Program-made: the position numbers and the translations under genes
DNA from: Paenibacillus sp. MAHUQ-63
GTDB lineage: Bacteria > Bacillota > Bacilli > Paenibacillales > NBRC-103111
Assembly: GCF_028765165.1 (NCBI RefSeq)
Contig: NZ_JARADB010000003.1
Location: 1,126,042 to 1,190,041 of the forward strand
Direction: 5' to 3'
DNA: 64,000 nucleotides
Notes under the pieces: generated by a model
What the model saw: the letters and a program-made list of their open reading frames with translations, nothing else
The model's database searches: none
What the model was told of the DNA's origin: nothing
Shown: positions 35,647 through 44,770 of the stretch, piece after piece
Position numbering within the stretch: the stretch's first letter is position 1
How the letters are laid out: each line of letters starts with the position of its first letter

Positions 35647-36282
35647 ATGAACGAAGTATTGAAAATGACAACGACTCGCTACCCGGACTTAGAAGCATGT
35701 ATACCGGTGATAGAAGCGGCATTTGAGCTGATGCGAGTCTCCTTCAGCCAAGGCGGGAAGCTACTATTATGCGGTAATGGCGGTAGTGCGGCAGATTGTG
35801 AGCATGTTGTGGGAGAATTAATGAAGGGGTTTATGTCCAAACGTCCGCTTCAAGCATCCACAATTGAACGATTTGAATCTGAATTTCCTGGAGAAGGCAC
35901 TTCGATTGCAACGAAACTCCAAGGTGCTTTACCGGCGATTTCCCTAGTCAGCCATTCCTCTTTTTTAACCGCTTATGCAAATGATGTAGCTTCGGAAATG
36001 ATTTTTGCTCAGCAGGTCTATGGATATGGTCGCCCGGGAGATGTTTTGATCGGGTTTAGTACTTCCGGCAACTCAGTAAATGTGCTTCGAGCTTTACAAG
36101 TCGCTAAGCTGCAGGGGATGAAAACGATCGGTTTCACAGGATTTAACGGTGGCAAAATGAGAGCGTTGTGCGATGTTTCGATCTGCGTGCCATCGGAACG
36201 AACCCCTCACATCCAAGAGAGGCATCTGCCCATATATCATGCGCTGTGCATTATGCTGGAGGAGGTGTTCTTCCCCTCATGA
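35647..36282 (+). CDS. SIS-domain sugar-phosphate isomerase, GmhA-like
   Basis: A 211-aa single SIS domain. LLLCGNGGSAADCEHVVGELMKGF is the phosphosugar-binding loop typical of phosphoheptose isomerase, then FSTSGNSVNVLRALQVAKLQGMKTIGFTG. HIQERHLPIYHALCIMLEE holds further active-site His and Glu residues. GGAGG lies 8 nt before the ATG. It is the first gene of a four-gene operon (SIS, ROK kinase, YhcH, aldolase). Heptose isomerisation is one option; without other heptose genes here, action on another ketose/aldose phosphate is as likely. Confidence 0.85.
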   Translation: MNEVLKMTTTRYPDLEACIPVIEAAFELMRVSFSQGGKLLLCGNGGSAADCEHVVGELMKGFMSKRPLQASTIERFESEFPGEGTSIATKLQGALPAISLVSHSSFLTAYANDVASEMIFAQQVYGYGRPGDVLIGFSTSGNSVNVLRALQVAKLQGMKTIGFTGFNGGKMRALCDVSICVPSERTPHIQERHLPIYHALCIMLEEVFFPS

Positions 36283-37265
36283 CAGTATTAGCTGCAATCG
36301 ATATTGGCGGAACAAAATGCGCAGTCAGTTTAGGTGCTGTGAAGCAAGGCAAAATGAACATTATGGAAAAATTACGTTTTCCCACACCATTGAATCCAGA
36401 AGCTGCTATCCAACAAATCATTTCCTCTTTGGAAATTTTGCTTCCCAAGTATCCGAAAGAAAAAATTGCAGCAATAGGCGTTAGCTGCGGTGGTCCGTTA
36501 GACAGTCGGAAGGGGCTTATTCTCTCGCCGCCGAATCTGCCAGGTTGGGATCAAATTGATATCATTACTCCTTTTCAAGAACGGTTCGGCATTCCAGTCA
36601 GCTTGCAAAACGATGCAAACGCTTGTGCATTGGCAGAGTGGCATTGGGGGGCTGGGAAGGGCTGTAAGAACATGATCTTTCTTACTTTTGGCACAGGTAT
36701 GGGAGCAGGATTGATTCTGAACGGACAGCTATATAGCGGAACGAATGATATGGCTGGAGAAGTCGGGCATATCCGTTTAAAAGCGGATGGTCCGATCGGA
36801 TATGGTAAAGCGGGCTCTTTCGAAGGCTTTTGCAGTGGCGGTGGAATCGCACAAATTGCGAAAAACATGGCAGCAACCGCGTTACGACAAGGACAAGGCC
36901 CCTCTTACTGCAGAACATGGAATGATTTGGCGGAAGTCACCGCACAAAAAGCAGGTGAAGCTGCGCAAGCAGGAGATCAAACCGCTTTGCATGTTTTCGA
37001 TCTGGTAGGTCAACAATTAGGTCAAGGCTTGGCCATGCTAATTGACCTGCTCAACCCAGAGCGGATCGTGATTGGCAGCATCTACGGCCGCCAGCAAGGA
37101 CTTCTTGAGCCTATAATAATGAACGTGCTGCGGCAAGAAGCATTATCCATTTCCTTGAATATTTGCGAAGTCATTCCGTCCGGATTAGGTGAACAAGTTG
37201 GCGATTATGCTGGGTTGTCCGTCGCGATGGAACTAGCCTATCAAAATGGAACAAAATTTTATTAA
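36279..37265 (+). CDS. ROK family sugar kinase lacking the zinc cysteines
   Basis: A 328-aa ROK kinase with N-terminal phosphate loop AIDIGGTKC, catalytic Asp in NDANACALAEW, TFGTGMGAGLI and EVGHIRL. The usual CxCGxxGCxE zinc site reads IGYGKAGSFE: its three cysteines are replaced by Ile, Tyr and Ser, while the His in GHI stays. The start overlaps the SIS stop as ATGA; the longer frame from 36168 runs inside the SIS gene. It probably phosphorylates a hexose or N-acylhexosamine in the same pathway. Confidence 0.86.
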   Translation: MTVLAAIDIGGTKCAVSLGAVKQGKMNIMEKLRFPTPLNPEAAIQQIISSLEILLPKYPKEKIAAIGVSCGGPLDSRKGLILSPPNLPGWDQIDIITPFQERFGIPVSLQNDANACALAEWHWGAGKGCKNMIFLTFGTGMGAGLILNGQLYSGTNDMAGEVGHIRLKADGPIGYGKAGSFEGFCSGGGIAQIAKNMAATALRQGQGPSYCRTWNDLAEVTAQKAGEAAQAGDQTALHVFDLVGQQLGQGLAMLIDLLNPERIVIGSIYGRQQGLLEPIIMNVLRQEALSISLNICEVIPSGLGEQVGDYAGLSVAMELAYQNGTKFY

Positions 37266-37379
37266 TTAAAACAATATACTGCCCAAATTGAAACAGCCTT
37301 TCCGAAAGTGGACGTTTCATTTCCTATTTGGTTAAGTTAACCTGAAATTGTTAAGAAAAAAGGGAAATGGGGAATTCGT

Positions 37380-37829
37380 TTGATCATCGACCGACTGGAT
37401 CATAGTCATTTGTACAAAGACCTGCACCCTAAATTCAATAGAGCCTTTAAATATTTAAAGGAAGCCCCACTCATTACCATGCAGCCTGGCAAGTATGACA
37501 TTGAGGGTGATGATATTTTTCTGCTGCTTCAGGAGTATCAAACAAAAAGCGAGGAAACTCAATTCTGGGAAGCCCATAATCGCTACATCGATATCCAGTA
37601 TATGGTGCAAGGCTCAGAACGGATGGGGTATGCATTTGTAGAGGATTTGCATCAAACGGAAGATTTTCTGGCGGAAAAAGACTACATGGTTTTGGAAGGA
37701 AAAGGACAGGATTTGGTAGTTCATGAGGGTGCCTTCGCCATATTTTTCCCCCAAGATGCGCACATGCCCTGCTTATACGACGAGCAGCCAACACTCATAA
37801 AAAAGGCAGTAATTAAAGTAAAAAGGTAA
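37380..37829 (+). CDS. YhcH/YjgK/YiaL family protein
   Basis: A 149-aa DUF386 cupin (ITMQPGKYDIEGDDIFLLLQEYQTK; FWEAHNRYIDIQYMVQGSERMGYA; VHEGAFAIFFPQDAHMPCL). His residues in AHNRYIDI and QDAHMP fit the metal site. In other bacteria YhcH sits in sialic-acid operons, and NanQ acts as an anomerase; other members lie in ascorbate or alginate clusters. The start is TTG with GGGG 7 nt upstream. It is third in the operon. Confidence 0.85.
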   Translation: MIIDRLDHSHLYKDLHPKFNRAFKYLKEAPLITMQPGKYDIEGDDIFLLLQEYQTKSEETQFWEAHNRYIDIQYMVQGSERMGYAFVEDLHQTEDFLAEKDYMVLEGKGQDLVVHEGAFAIFFPQDAHMPCLYDEQPTLIKKAVIKVKR

Positions 37830-37847
37830 GAAGAGAGGAGAATCCCT

Positions 37848-38660
37848 ATGAATAATAAAGAATTGCAGAATCATCTCCACAATGGACAAAGAGTATATGG
37901 GACACTGATCGTTTCGACATCGCCCCGCTGGCCTACCGAAGTAAAAAAATTGAATCTCGACTTCGTATTTATCGATACGGAGCACATGTCTATCGACCGG
38001 GATATGCTCTCCTGGATGTGCAGGGCCTATACAGCGTCTGGGCTCGCGCCAATCGTACGCATACCATCGCCGGATCCCTACGAAGCAAGTAAAGCTATGG
38101 ATGCAGGAGCCGCAGGAATTGTAGCCCCCTATATTGAAACACCGGAGCAAGTGCAGGCGCTTCGCGGAGCCGTTAAACTTCGGCCTATCAAAGGGAAGAA
38201 ATTAGGCAATATTTTAAGTGAAACAGACAAACCGGTGGAACCACTGAAATCCTATCTGGAAGAGTTTAATTCAGGCAACATTCTGATTGTTAATATCGAG
38301 AGCGGACCCGCTCTCGAGGCACTAGATGAAATCCTGCAGGTTCCTCAGCTGGACGGAGTATTAATCGGTCCGCATGATTTATCCTGCAGCCTGAATGTAC
38401 CCGAACAATACGACCACCCCGTGTTTAAGGAAGCTGTCAGCACGATCATCCGTAAGGCAAGAGCTGCTAATGTAGCTGCCGGTATCCATTACTTTTGGGG
38501 TGTAGAGCAAGAAATCGCTTGGGGACAAGAAGGAATGAACCTCTTCGTCCACGCTTCTGACATGACTGCTTTCACAGCCCAAATGTCTCGCGACATCAAC
38601 GAAATTAAACAAAGGCTAGGCGATCGGTTAGAGAACGCAGATAACCGTATCCATATTTGA
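37848..38660 (+). CDS. HpcH/HpaI family aldolase
   Basis: A 270-aa class II metal aldolase. FVFIDTEHMSIDRDMLSW carries the conserved His and Asp; NIESGPALEALDEI and VLIGPHDLSCSLNVP carry the metal-binding Glu and Asp. The family cleaves 2-keto-3-deoxy acids (for example KDR, HHED) to pyruvate plus an aldehyde. AGAGGAG precedes the ATG. Last gene of the SIS-ROK-YhcH operon, 18 nt after YhcH. Together they suggest breakdown of a sugar acid. Confidence 0.88.
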   Translation: MNNKELQNHLHNGQRVYGTLIVSTSPRWPTEVKKLNLDFVFIDTEHMSIDRDMLSWMCRAYTASGLAPIVRIPSPDPYEASKAMDAGAAGIVAPYIETPEQVQALRGAVKLRPIKGKKLGNILSETDKPVEPLKSYLEEFNSGNILIVNIESGPALEALDEILQVPQLDGVLIGPHDLSCSLNVPEQYDHPVFKEAVSTIIRKARAANVAAGIHYFWGVEQEIAWGQEGMNLFVHASDMTAFTAQMSRDINEIKQRLGDRLENADNRIHI

Positions 38661-38667
38661 TTTCAAG

Positions 38668-38706
38668 AGAAAGGAGCGCAGGCTATGCCTGTGCTCCTTA
38701 TGTTTG
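38668..38706. terminator. Bidirectional hairpin between convergent operons
   Basis: AAGGAGCGCAGGC pairs with GCCTGTGCTCCTT around TAT, 10 nt after the aldolase stop and 13 nt beyond the AraC stop of the opposing operon. Confidence 0.8.
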
Positions 38707-38712
38707 TTGTCA

Positions 38713-41049
38713 TCACAAAGCCTTATTATTCCTGTTGGAATTACGAAACAGATTAGGCGTTGTGCCTTCGTATTTTTTGAACAACCGAATAAAAGTCGTT
38801 CTGCTGTAAATACCTACCCGATCCACAATTTCATTAATCGTCAGATCTGTTTCTACGAGCAGCTCCTTCGCTTTTGAAATTCGGTACCAGCTTATATAGC
38901 CGACAAGATTAATGCCTGTCTTTTCTTTGAAAATCCGTGAGATATACTTGGCGGAAACGCCCATGCCCTCCGCAATTTTCTCTAAGCCCAGATCACTGTG
39001 ATAATTCTCCTCGATATACTTGATAATTACCGAGCTGATCTCATTAGATGTGTCACGATTTCGTGACGTAGTCTGTTCAATAATTGTATCGAAAAACAGG
39101 AGTAGATTAACCTTTTTCTCTTCGTTGTCATCGCCTTTGAATAGAGTTTCGTTTCCGGCTATATTATGTGGGATTAAACCACGCTCAATTAAAAACCTGC
39201 AGCCCGTATTATACATTTCTTTAAGCAAATTTGTTATAAGATGACGCGGCAAATGCTTCTCTTTGTTTTTCTTTATAATCTCTTCGACTTTTATTTGCAG
39301 ATTTTCCTTATCTCCTGCCTTTAAACAGTTAATTATGCTGTTTTCATCCGAAAAGGAATAGGAAACATGCATAAGCTCATCCGAAAGCGTTCCCGCATCG
39401 ATGATCTGAAAATCAGCTTTCACATCGCTGGATTCCAAGGCGTTCATTGCGTCCGAATAGGATTGGGAGATTCCCAACACATCCTGATACTCCTTACCGA
39501 TCCCGATGCGTATAAGGCAATACCGTGAATCATATTGGAAGGTATCGATTATTTTCTGCAAGGCTTTCTTCAATTGATTGGTTTCCTCGCGGTCATTTAA
39601 ATTAAATATGCCGATGTAGAGGTTTTCTTTTTCCTCAAGCAAATAGACATCTACATAAGAACGCAGCAATCCCCCTATCAAGTTTCCCATCTTGCTCAAA
39701 ATATTCATTCTATCCACATCTTGAACCTCGTTATAAAATGGCTCTTTGAAGTAGAAACGGATGGCGAAGCACTGATACATTGGTTTCAGAAACATCATGT
39801 CATTTCTTAGCATCTTCCAAATTTCCTCTTGCCCATTCTTCGACTTCATACCACGGAATAAATTGATCAAGCACTCCTTGAGATATTCAGCAGATTGCGT
39901 TTCCAGCTTGCTTTGGATTTTATGATTACGCTCGATCAAGCTATTAATCCTCTTGCCGATATAATCGAACTCATTGTATTTGCCCGTTTCATTATTGACT
40001 TCATCCGTGATTTCATTTGTATCGCTGAGGATATCACGAAACCTTTTTATAGGGCTGTACAGGTTATAGGCAAAGATAAAAGAAAAAATAATACCGATTA
40101 GAATAAGGGTAAAACAGATTACCATGATGGATGCAACGAAATAACTGGTATCCTTGTTGAATTCATTGGCAGGTGTGACGGAATAATAATTCCACCCATA
40201 ACTCTCTGAAATGATGCGGCTTACGACAACCTTTTTATTGCCAATCATGGCTTCACTGTGAGACATTGCCGTTGAATTGAAAATTTTGTGCAGTTGCTCA
40301 ATAACAGAAGGATCACTCAAATTCTGATCACTGCTCACTATTACACGATTGCGGTTATCCGTGACTAGCACTTGAGTCGCATCCATCACTGCATGGTTCT
40401 GAATCGTCTTCAGAATCATATCCGTTGGCACAGTCGTCACCAGAACAACCTTATTTCCGCTGCTCGTGTTTGTGAAAACGAATGGGATCACCTTTCTCGC
40501 ATGCGAAGTACTTTGACTAACTCGGGATGTAACATCCAGAATTTCAAGGAAAGCCCCGCTCATAAGCTTATTATCCCAATACTTTTTATCGTAAGCATTC
40601 ATATGATAATATTGATCGAAGAAAAAGTTGAAATCGTTAAGTCCTTCCGGAAGATAGACTTTATCCGTATCTGCGTAAGCAAATATAAAATCAACAAGCA
40701 CACCGAGGTTACTAGAAATGCGCCCTAACGTTGCAGGGATTTCTGGAATACGTACTCTGTCAGATAGACTGTATTCGTCATACGGACGCAGCAGATCTTT
40801 ATTCTCTGAGAAAAAGTTTGCGCTTGAATCTTGAATCGTACGCAAATAAATCTCTATTGTGTCAATAGATGAACGTAAATTCATTTCTACTTTTTGCGTA
40901 TAGTTTTCTTGTATTCGGTTTGTTGAGTTGAAATAAAAAACTGTCCCTATAATTAATATAGGGACTAGAAGGGATAAGAAATAACCTAGAATGCGAAAAA
41001 AAAGGCGGTTCAACGGAATGAACAATTTAATTCTATTTTTGATCATCAT
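38713..41049 (-). CDS. Membrane-bound AraC family regulator with extracellular sensor
   Basis: A 778-aa protein: TM1 about residues 16-38 (LFFRILGYFLSLLVPILIIG), an extracellular Cache-like sensor about 40-300, TM2 about 303-330, a coiled linker, and two helix-turn-helix motifs in the last 100 residues (LGLEKIAEGMGVSAKYISRIFKEKTGINLVGYI; INEIVDRVGIYSRTTFIRLFKKYEGTTPNLFR). It starts 23 nt after the binding-protein stop, so it is the last gene of the ABC operon. It is the best candidate to bind the duplicated direct-repeat sites upstream of this operon and of the lyase-hydrolase pair. Confidence 0.87.
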   Translation of the reverse strand: MMIKNRIKLFIPLNRLFFRILGYFLSLLVPILIIGTVFYFNSTNRIQENYTQKVEMNLRSSIDTIEIYLRTIQDSSANFFSENKDLLRPYDEYSLSDRVRIPEIPATLGRISSNLGVLVDFIFAYADTDKVYLPEGLNDFNFFFDQYYHMNAYDKKYWDNKLMSGAFLEILDVTSRVSQSTSHARKVIPFVFTNTSSGNKVVLVTTVPTDMILKTIQNHAVMDATQVLVTDNRNRVIVSSDQNLSDPSVIEQLHKIFNSTAMSHSEAMIGNKKVVVSRIISESYGWNYYSVTPANEFNKDTSYFVASIMVICFTLILIGIIFSFIFAYNLYSPIKRFRDILSDTNEITDEVNNETGKYNEFDYIGKRINSLIERNHKIQSKLETQSAEYLKECLINLFRGMKSKNGQEEIWKMLRNDMMFLKPMYQCFAIRFYFKEPFYNEVQDVDRMNILSKMGNLIGGLLRSYVDVYLLEEKENLYIGIFNLNDREETNQLKKALQKIIDTFQYDSRYCLIRIGIGKEYQDVLGISQSYSDAMNALESSDVKADFQIIDAGTLSDELMHVSYSFSDENSIINCLKAGDKENLQIKVEEIIKKNKEKHLPRHLITNLLKEMYNTGCRFLIERGLIPHNIAGNETLFKGDDNEEKKVNLLLFFDTIIEQTTSRNRDTSNEISSVIIKYIEENYHSDLGLEKIAEGMGVSAKYISRIFKEKTGINLVGYISWYRISKAKELLVETDLTINEIVDRVGIYSRTTFIRLFKKYEGTTPNLFRNSNRNNKAL

Positions 41050-41072
41050 TGAACCTCCCCCTCCTTCAGGTG

Positions 41073-42650
41073 TTATGGTGTATTAGCGCGAATGTAAGCA
41101 TCATTGTAAATTTTTTCAATTTCCGCTACGCCATTGTCTGCCATACTCTTCATAAACTTATCGTAGTCAGACAATGGACGAACGCCGATAATAAATTTAT
41201 CCATTTCCTGATCTACCAAAGTATCCACCTTGACAGTTAATTTTTTTAACTTTTCACTTTCTTCCTTTGTAAATGGAGGAACACTGCGTACTTGGACATA
41301 TCCATTCGCTTCTGTCATTTGAGAAGCCCAACGGATTAAATCCGGATGGGATACTTGAGCCATCGGGTGTTCATCTACATTCGGATCGAAAGCCTCAAAT
41401 CCAACAGCGATATCCTTCTGCATGAAACGATAAGGATCTTTTGTATCTGCATACTTCTTTACAATATCTTCCTTCATCATTGGCTGGCCATTTACCACCG
41501 TATAGTGTACACCCTCAATACCATAGTTCAGTAAGCGTGTGCCTTCAGGGCTATACATCCAATCCATGAATTTAACAACTTTCTCAGGATCCTTTACTTT
41601 TGCACTGATTACATAGTGATGCAGCCAATCCTTAACATACATAGACGCCCTTGGCTTTGCCTGCCCGTACTGCAGTGGAGGCAGCAGATCGAATTTCGCA
41701 TTTGGGTTAACCGCTTTCAAAGCCTGATTAAAATTGACACCAAAGGAGTTATTGTCCCAATAGAATAACGCTTTACCCGAAGCCAGCTTTTCTTTCATTT
41801 GGTCACCGGTATTCACCGCATAATCGGGATCTAGCAGCTTTTCATTATAAAGTTTGTTGAGGAACTCCAGCACCGGTTTAAATTCAGGGTGAGCCTGCCC
41901 ATAAGACCAACTACCGCCTTTAATCGCCGGGTCGTAGTACATCCGGTTTCCTGAGCCCATTGCAAAGGATATTTCATTTAGCAGCTTCTTAGCGTTCTCT
42001 CTGCCTGTATAGGGAATCGAATCCGGATATGCTTCTTTGAACTTCTTCAAAACCTTATATAAGTCATCGAAAGTCTTAGGCATTGGCATTCCCAGCTTTT
42101 CAATTAAATCTACTCGGATCATAGGCGCACCAGCAAGCTGGAGTCTCCAATTTCCCAATTGCGGGAAGGAGTAAAATTTACCGTCCACTTTGTTATTGTT
42201 GATAGCCGGGTTATCCTTTATTAATTTAGCGAGGTTCGGCGCATATTGCATATAATCGCTAATATTAAGCAGCAGCCCGTCTTTTGCTGCACTGGCAAAA
42301 AGTTGATTGCCATTAGCCACCTTCATTATATCCGGTAAAGTATTCGTAGCGAAGATGGTTTGCAACCTTTGATCCAAGTTAGCTGGTGCAAGCTCAAAGT
42401 CCAATCTGACATTTGTCTTCTCAAATACAGCATCAAATACTGGCGATTTGGTGTTAATTTCACCATATAGTACTTTAATGGTTAAGGGAGCGTCCAGCAG
42501 TTTACCGCTAGTTTGAGCAATGCCGGGTTCTGTTTTCTTCGGTTCATCCGCGTTCTTATTTACCGTATTGCTCGAACATGCCGAAATAACCAAAACAAGA
42601 ACCAAAACCATGGATAAGATGATCGCTGTTTTGCTTTTTGGATTAGCCAA
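41073..42650 (-). CDS. Extracellular solute-binding lipoprotein, LplA type
   Basis: A 525-aa binding protein: signal AIILSMVLVLVLVISAC with lipobox VISAC, then an LplA-type fold (GEINTKSPVFDAVFEKTNVRLDFELAP; VDGKFYSFPQL). I start it at TTG 42650 because AGGAGGG lies 6 nt upstream; the longer frame to 42692 has no site. It follows the two permeases and precedes the AraC gene. The ligand is probably the glycan fragment handled by the nearby hydrolases. Confidence 0.88.
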   Translation of the reverse strand: MANPKSKTAIILSMVLVLVLVISACSSNTVNKNADEPKKTEPGIAQTSGKLLDAPLTIKVLYGEINTKSPVFDAVFEKTNVRLDFELAPANLDQRLQTIFATNTLPDIMKVANGNQLFASAAKDGLLLNISDYMQYAPNLAKLIKDNPAINNNKVDGKFYSFPQLGNWRLQLAGAPMIRVDLIEKLGMPMPKTFDDLYKVLKKFKEAYPDSIPYTGRENAKKLLNEISFAMGSGNRMYYDPAIKGGSWSYGQAHPEFKPVLEFLNKLYNEKLLDPDYAVNTGDQMKEKLASGKALFYWDNNSFGVNFNQALKAVNPNAKFDLLPPLQYGQAKPRASMYVKDWLHHYVISAKVKDPEKVVKFMDWMYSPEGTRLLNYGIEGVHYTVVNGQPMMKEDIVKKYADTKDPYRFMQKDIAVGFEAFDPNVDEHPMAQVSHPDLIRWASQMTEANGYVQVRSVPPFTKEESEKLKKLTVKVDTLVDQEMDKFIIGVRPLSDYDKFMKSMADNGVAEIEKIYNDAYIRANTP

Positions 42651-42748
42651 TTGATACCCTCCTAGAATACTATTTTCTTCCCAAACTTTCAATTTCCTAA
42701 AATCCCCTTTATTAATGAAGCGCCATCACTCCTTTCAAGGCTAAAAAA

Positions 42749-43624
42749 CTATCCTTTTAGCGATCCAACCATAACGCCTTTGACAAAATATTTTTGAATA
42801 AACGGATATACAGCAAGAATCGGTAGAAGAGTAATAAAAATAAATGCATATTTCATGCTGGTCACGATCGTTTTCGAATCACTCTCAGCATTGCTGCCGC
42901 TACTGACCAGCCCGTCAATCACATAATTGCGCACAATAACCTGGATAGGATACAGTTTAGAGTCACTCAGGTAAAGCGTTGCCGGAAAGAAGCTGTTCCA
43001 ATGGGCAACTGCATAAAACATGCACATGGTTGCGATGACCGGCATGGAAAGCGGAAGTACGATTCGCAAGAAGATCTTCATATCGTGCGCACCATCCATA
43101 TGAGCCGACTCGTAAATCTCGTTCGGGATGTTCTGAAAGAACGTTCTCATGATGATCATGTTCCAAACATTGATTGCCGCAGGAATTACGATCGCCCAGA
43201 TGGAATTCAACATATGCAAACGATAAACAACGAGATAATTGGGGATCAAACCTCCGTGGAATAACATGGTAATAATAATGAATACGGTAAAAACATTTCT
43301 TCCATAAAACCGGTTTCGGGATAAGGGGTAGGCGCATAGTGCGGTCATCATTACATTGATGAAAGTTCCGACTACAGTGTATAAGATCGTATTACCATAG
43401 GCACGAAGGACCAAAGGATTGTCCAGTACGGCGCGGTAGGCTTCAAAGTTGATTCCGATGGGTAACCACCTGATATCTCCCCTCATGACGCTAAGCCCAT
43501 CACTGAGAGATACGATAACGACATAATATAGGGGATATAAAAAGGTGAAAAGCATGATGATTATCATCAAATAAATGATGGCATTAAAACAAAAAGAACC
43601 GAATTCTATTTTCCGAATTACCAT
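42749..43624 (-). CDS. Carbohydrate ABC transporter permease, LplC type
   Basis: A 291-aa permease, six TM helices, EAA loop IPNEIYESAHMDGAHDMKIFLRIVLPL, and C-terminal YPFIQKYFVKGVMVGSLKG. It overlaps the LplB stop by 7 nt, so translation is coupled. Confidence 0.92.
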   Translation of the reverse strand: MVIRKIEFGSFCFNAIIYLMIIIMLFTFLYPLYYVVIVSLSDGLSVMRGDIRWLPIGINFEAYRAVLDNPLVLRAYGNTILYTVVGTFINVMMTALCAYPLSRNRFYGRNVFTVFIIITMLFHGGLIPNYLVVYRLHMLNSIWAIVIPAAINVWNMIIMRTFFQNIPNEIYESAHMDGAHDMKIFLRIVLPLSMPVIATMCMFYAVAHWNSFFPATLYLSDSKLYPIQVIVRNYVIDGLVSSGSNAESDSKTIVTSMKYAFIFITLLPILAVYPFIQKYFVKGVMVGSLKG

Positions 43625-44544
43625 AAACTGGTTTCACCGACTTTTCGGGAAATTTTGTTCGCTGAAGTAATAAATACTAAGGCGATTACCGATTGGAAAA
43701 GTTCAACCGCTGTACCATAACTGAAGTCGCTGGAAAGCAATCCGCGTCTATATACATAGGTAGAAATCACATCTGCTGTTTCATAGGTAGGTCCGGTATA
43801 TAAGAGCAGTATTTTTTCAAAGCCGATTGTCATAATGTTCCCCAAGCTAAGTAGAAACATAATTGTCACAACAGGAATGATCCCAGGAATTGTAATGTTC
43901 CAAATTTGCTGCCAACGATTGGCTCCATCCATCTTAGCAGCCTCGTACTGCTGGGGGTCAACAGAAGTAAGGGCAGCTAAATAAATGATCGAGCCCCAAC
44001 CTATGCCCTGCCAGATTTCCGAGCTTACATAAATACTGCGAAACCAACTCGCATCCATCAAAAATGGGATAGGTTCTTTTCCAAAGCTCCCTAACAGCTG
44101 ATTGATTAATCCTCCATTGGACATTAAATTAACGACCATACCGCATACAATGACAGTTGATAAAAAATGCGGGAGATAACTGATTGTTTGTACGAGTTTT
44201 TTAAACCGTAGAAATTTGATTTCGTTTATGACTAGAGCTAGTATAATTGGAGCAGGGAAAGCAAAAATGAGCATATATAGATTGATCACAACTGTATTCC
44301 GTACAAGTTTCCAAAAATAAGAGTCAGTTAAAAATTCGCGAAAATTTGCGAAACCAACCCACTCGCTATGAAAGATGCCTTTCACAAAATTATAATCTTG
44401 GAATGCTATCACAATGCCAAGCATCGGAACGTACTTGAACAGGATAAAGTAAACAACGGGTAAAAACATCATAATGTATAAATACTTGTTTTCCGCGATC
44501 CTTTTTCTCATTGTTTTGCCAACGGCTGTGTTATGAAAATTCAA
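43618..44544 (-). CDS. Carbohydrate ABC transporter permease, LplB type
   Basis: A 308-aa permease: RIAENKYLYIMMFLPVVYFILFKYVPMLGIVIAFQDYN at the N-terminus, EAA loop DPQQYEAAKMDGANRWQQIWNITIPGI, and an SETSLW end. An AAGGAGGAGA site precedes the start. First gene of the ABC operon, behind one copy of the duplicated promoter region. Confidence 0.92.
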   Translation of the reverse strand: MNFHNTAVGKTMRKRIAENKYLYIMMFLPVVYFILFKYVPMLGIVIAFQDYNFVKGIFHSEWVGFANFREFLTDSYFWKLVRNTVVINLYMLIFAFPAPIILALVINEIKFLRFKKLVQTISYLPHFLSTVIVCGMVVNLMSNGGLINQLLGSFGKEPIPFLMDASWFRSIYVSSEIWQGIGWGSIIYLAALTSVDPQQYEAAKMDGANRWQQIWNITIPGIIPVVTIMFLLSLGNIMTIGFEKILLLYTGPTYETADVISTYVYRRGLLSSDFSYGTAVELFQSVIALVFITSANKISRKVGETSLW

Positions 44545-44570
44545 ATCAGATCTCCTCCTTTTTTAAAAAA

Positions 44571-44586
44571 AGTTAGCGTTTTCAAA
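44571..44586 (-). promoter_or_regulatory. cre-like CcpA site before the ABC operon
   Basis: On the minus strand TTGAAAACGCTAACTT matches 15 of 16 consensus positions. It begins right after the -10 box, where bound CcpA would block initiation. The second copy of this promoter has lost the central CG. Confidence 0.6.
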
Positions 44587-44614
44587 ATATATCACTTCCT
44601 TAGCATTAAATTAA
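44586..44614 (-). promoter_or_regulatory. Promoter copy 1, ABC operon
   Basis: On the minus strand -35 TTAATT (44609-44614) and -10 TATATT (44586-44591) have a 17-bp spacer. The -35 is weak and is preceded by the conserved block CGAAAGTGGGTG, as expected for an activator-dependent promoter. Confidence 0.55.
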
Positions 44615-44705
44615 CACCCACTTTCGCACTTTTCGTTTCATTTTGCCTCCTGTATTGTTTATGTTTCATTTTTCCACCTTGTATCATTTATGGCTACCTC
44701 CCATT

Positions 44706-44760
44706 TTGCAAAAAAAAGCTATTTCACTCGCCTATATATGAAGTGTAAATAGCTTTTTTT
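44706..44760. terminator. Terminator of the lyase-hydrolase operon
   Basis: AAAAAAAGCTATTTACACTT-like arms pair (AAAGCTATTT with AAATAGCTTT) with runs of A before and T after. It lies 11 nt after the glycoside hydrolase stop and is near-identical to the hairpin at 48305. Confidence 0.85.
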
Positions 44761-44770
44761 AAGTTGTCGT

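Larger units (their letters stand above)
44579..44760 (-). repeat. Duplicated regulatory cassette, copy 1
   Basis: This segment and 48172-48354 align over their whole length in the same order: terminator, ATGATACAAGGTGG block, two direct repeats GGWGGNAAAATGAAAC with a 28-bp period, TGGGTGTTAATT and the promoter. A short frame MKRKVRKWVLI with a GGAGG site overlaps the second repeat. Confidence 0.75.

Noticed and set aside
42651..42692. Longer N-terminus MKVWEENSILGGYQ for the binding protein
   Set aside because: It would place 14 residues before a normal lipoprotein signal, and AGGAGGG lies inside it just before TTG.
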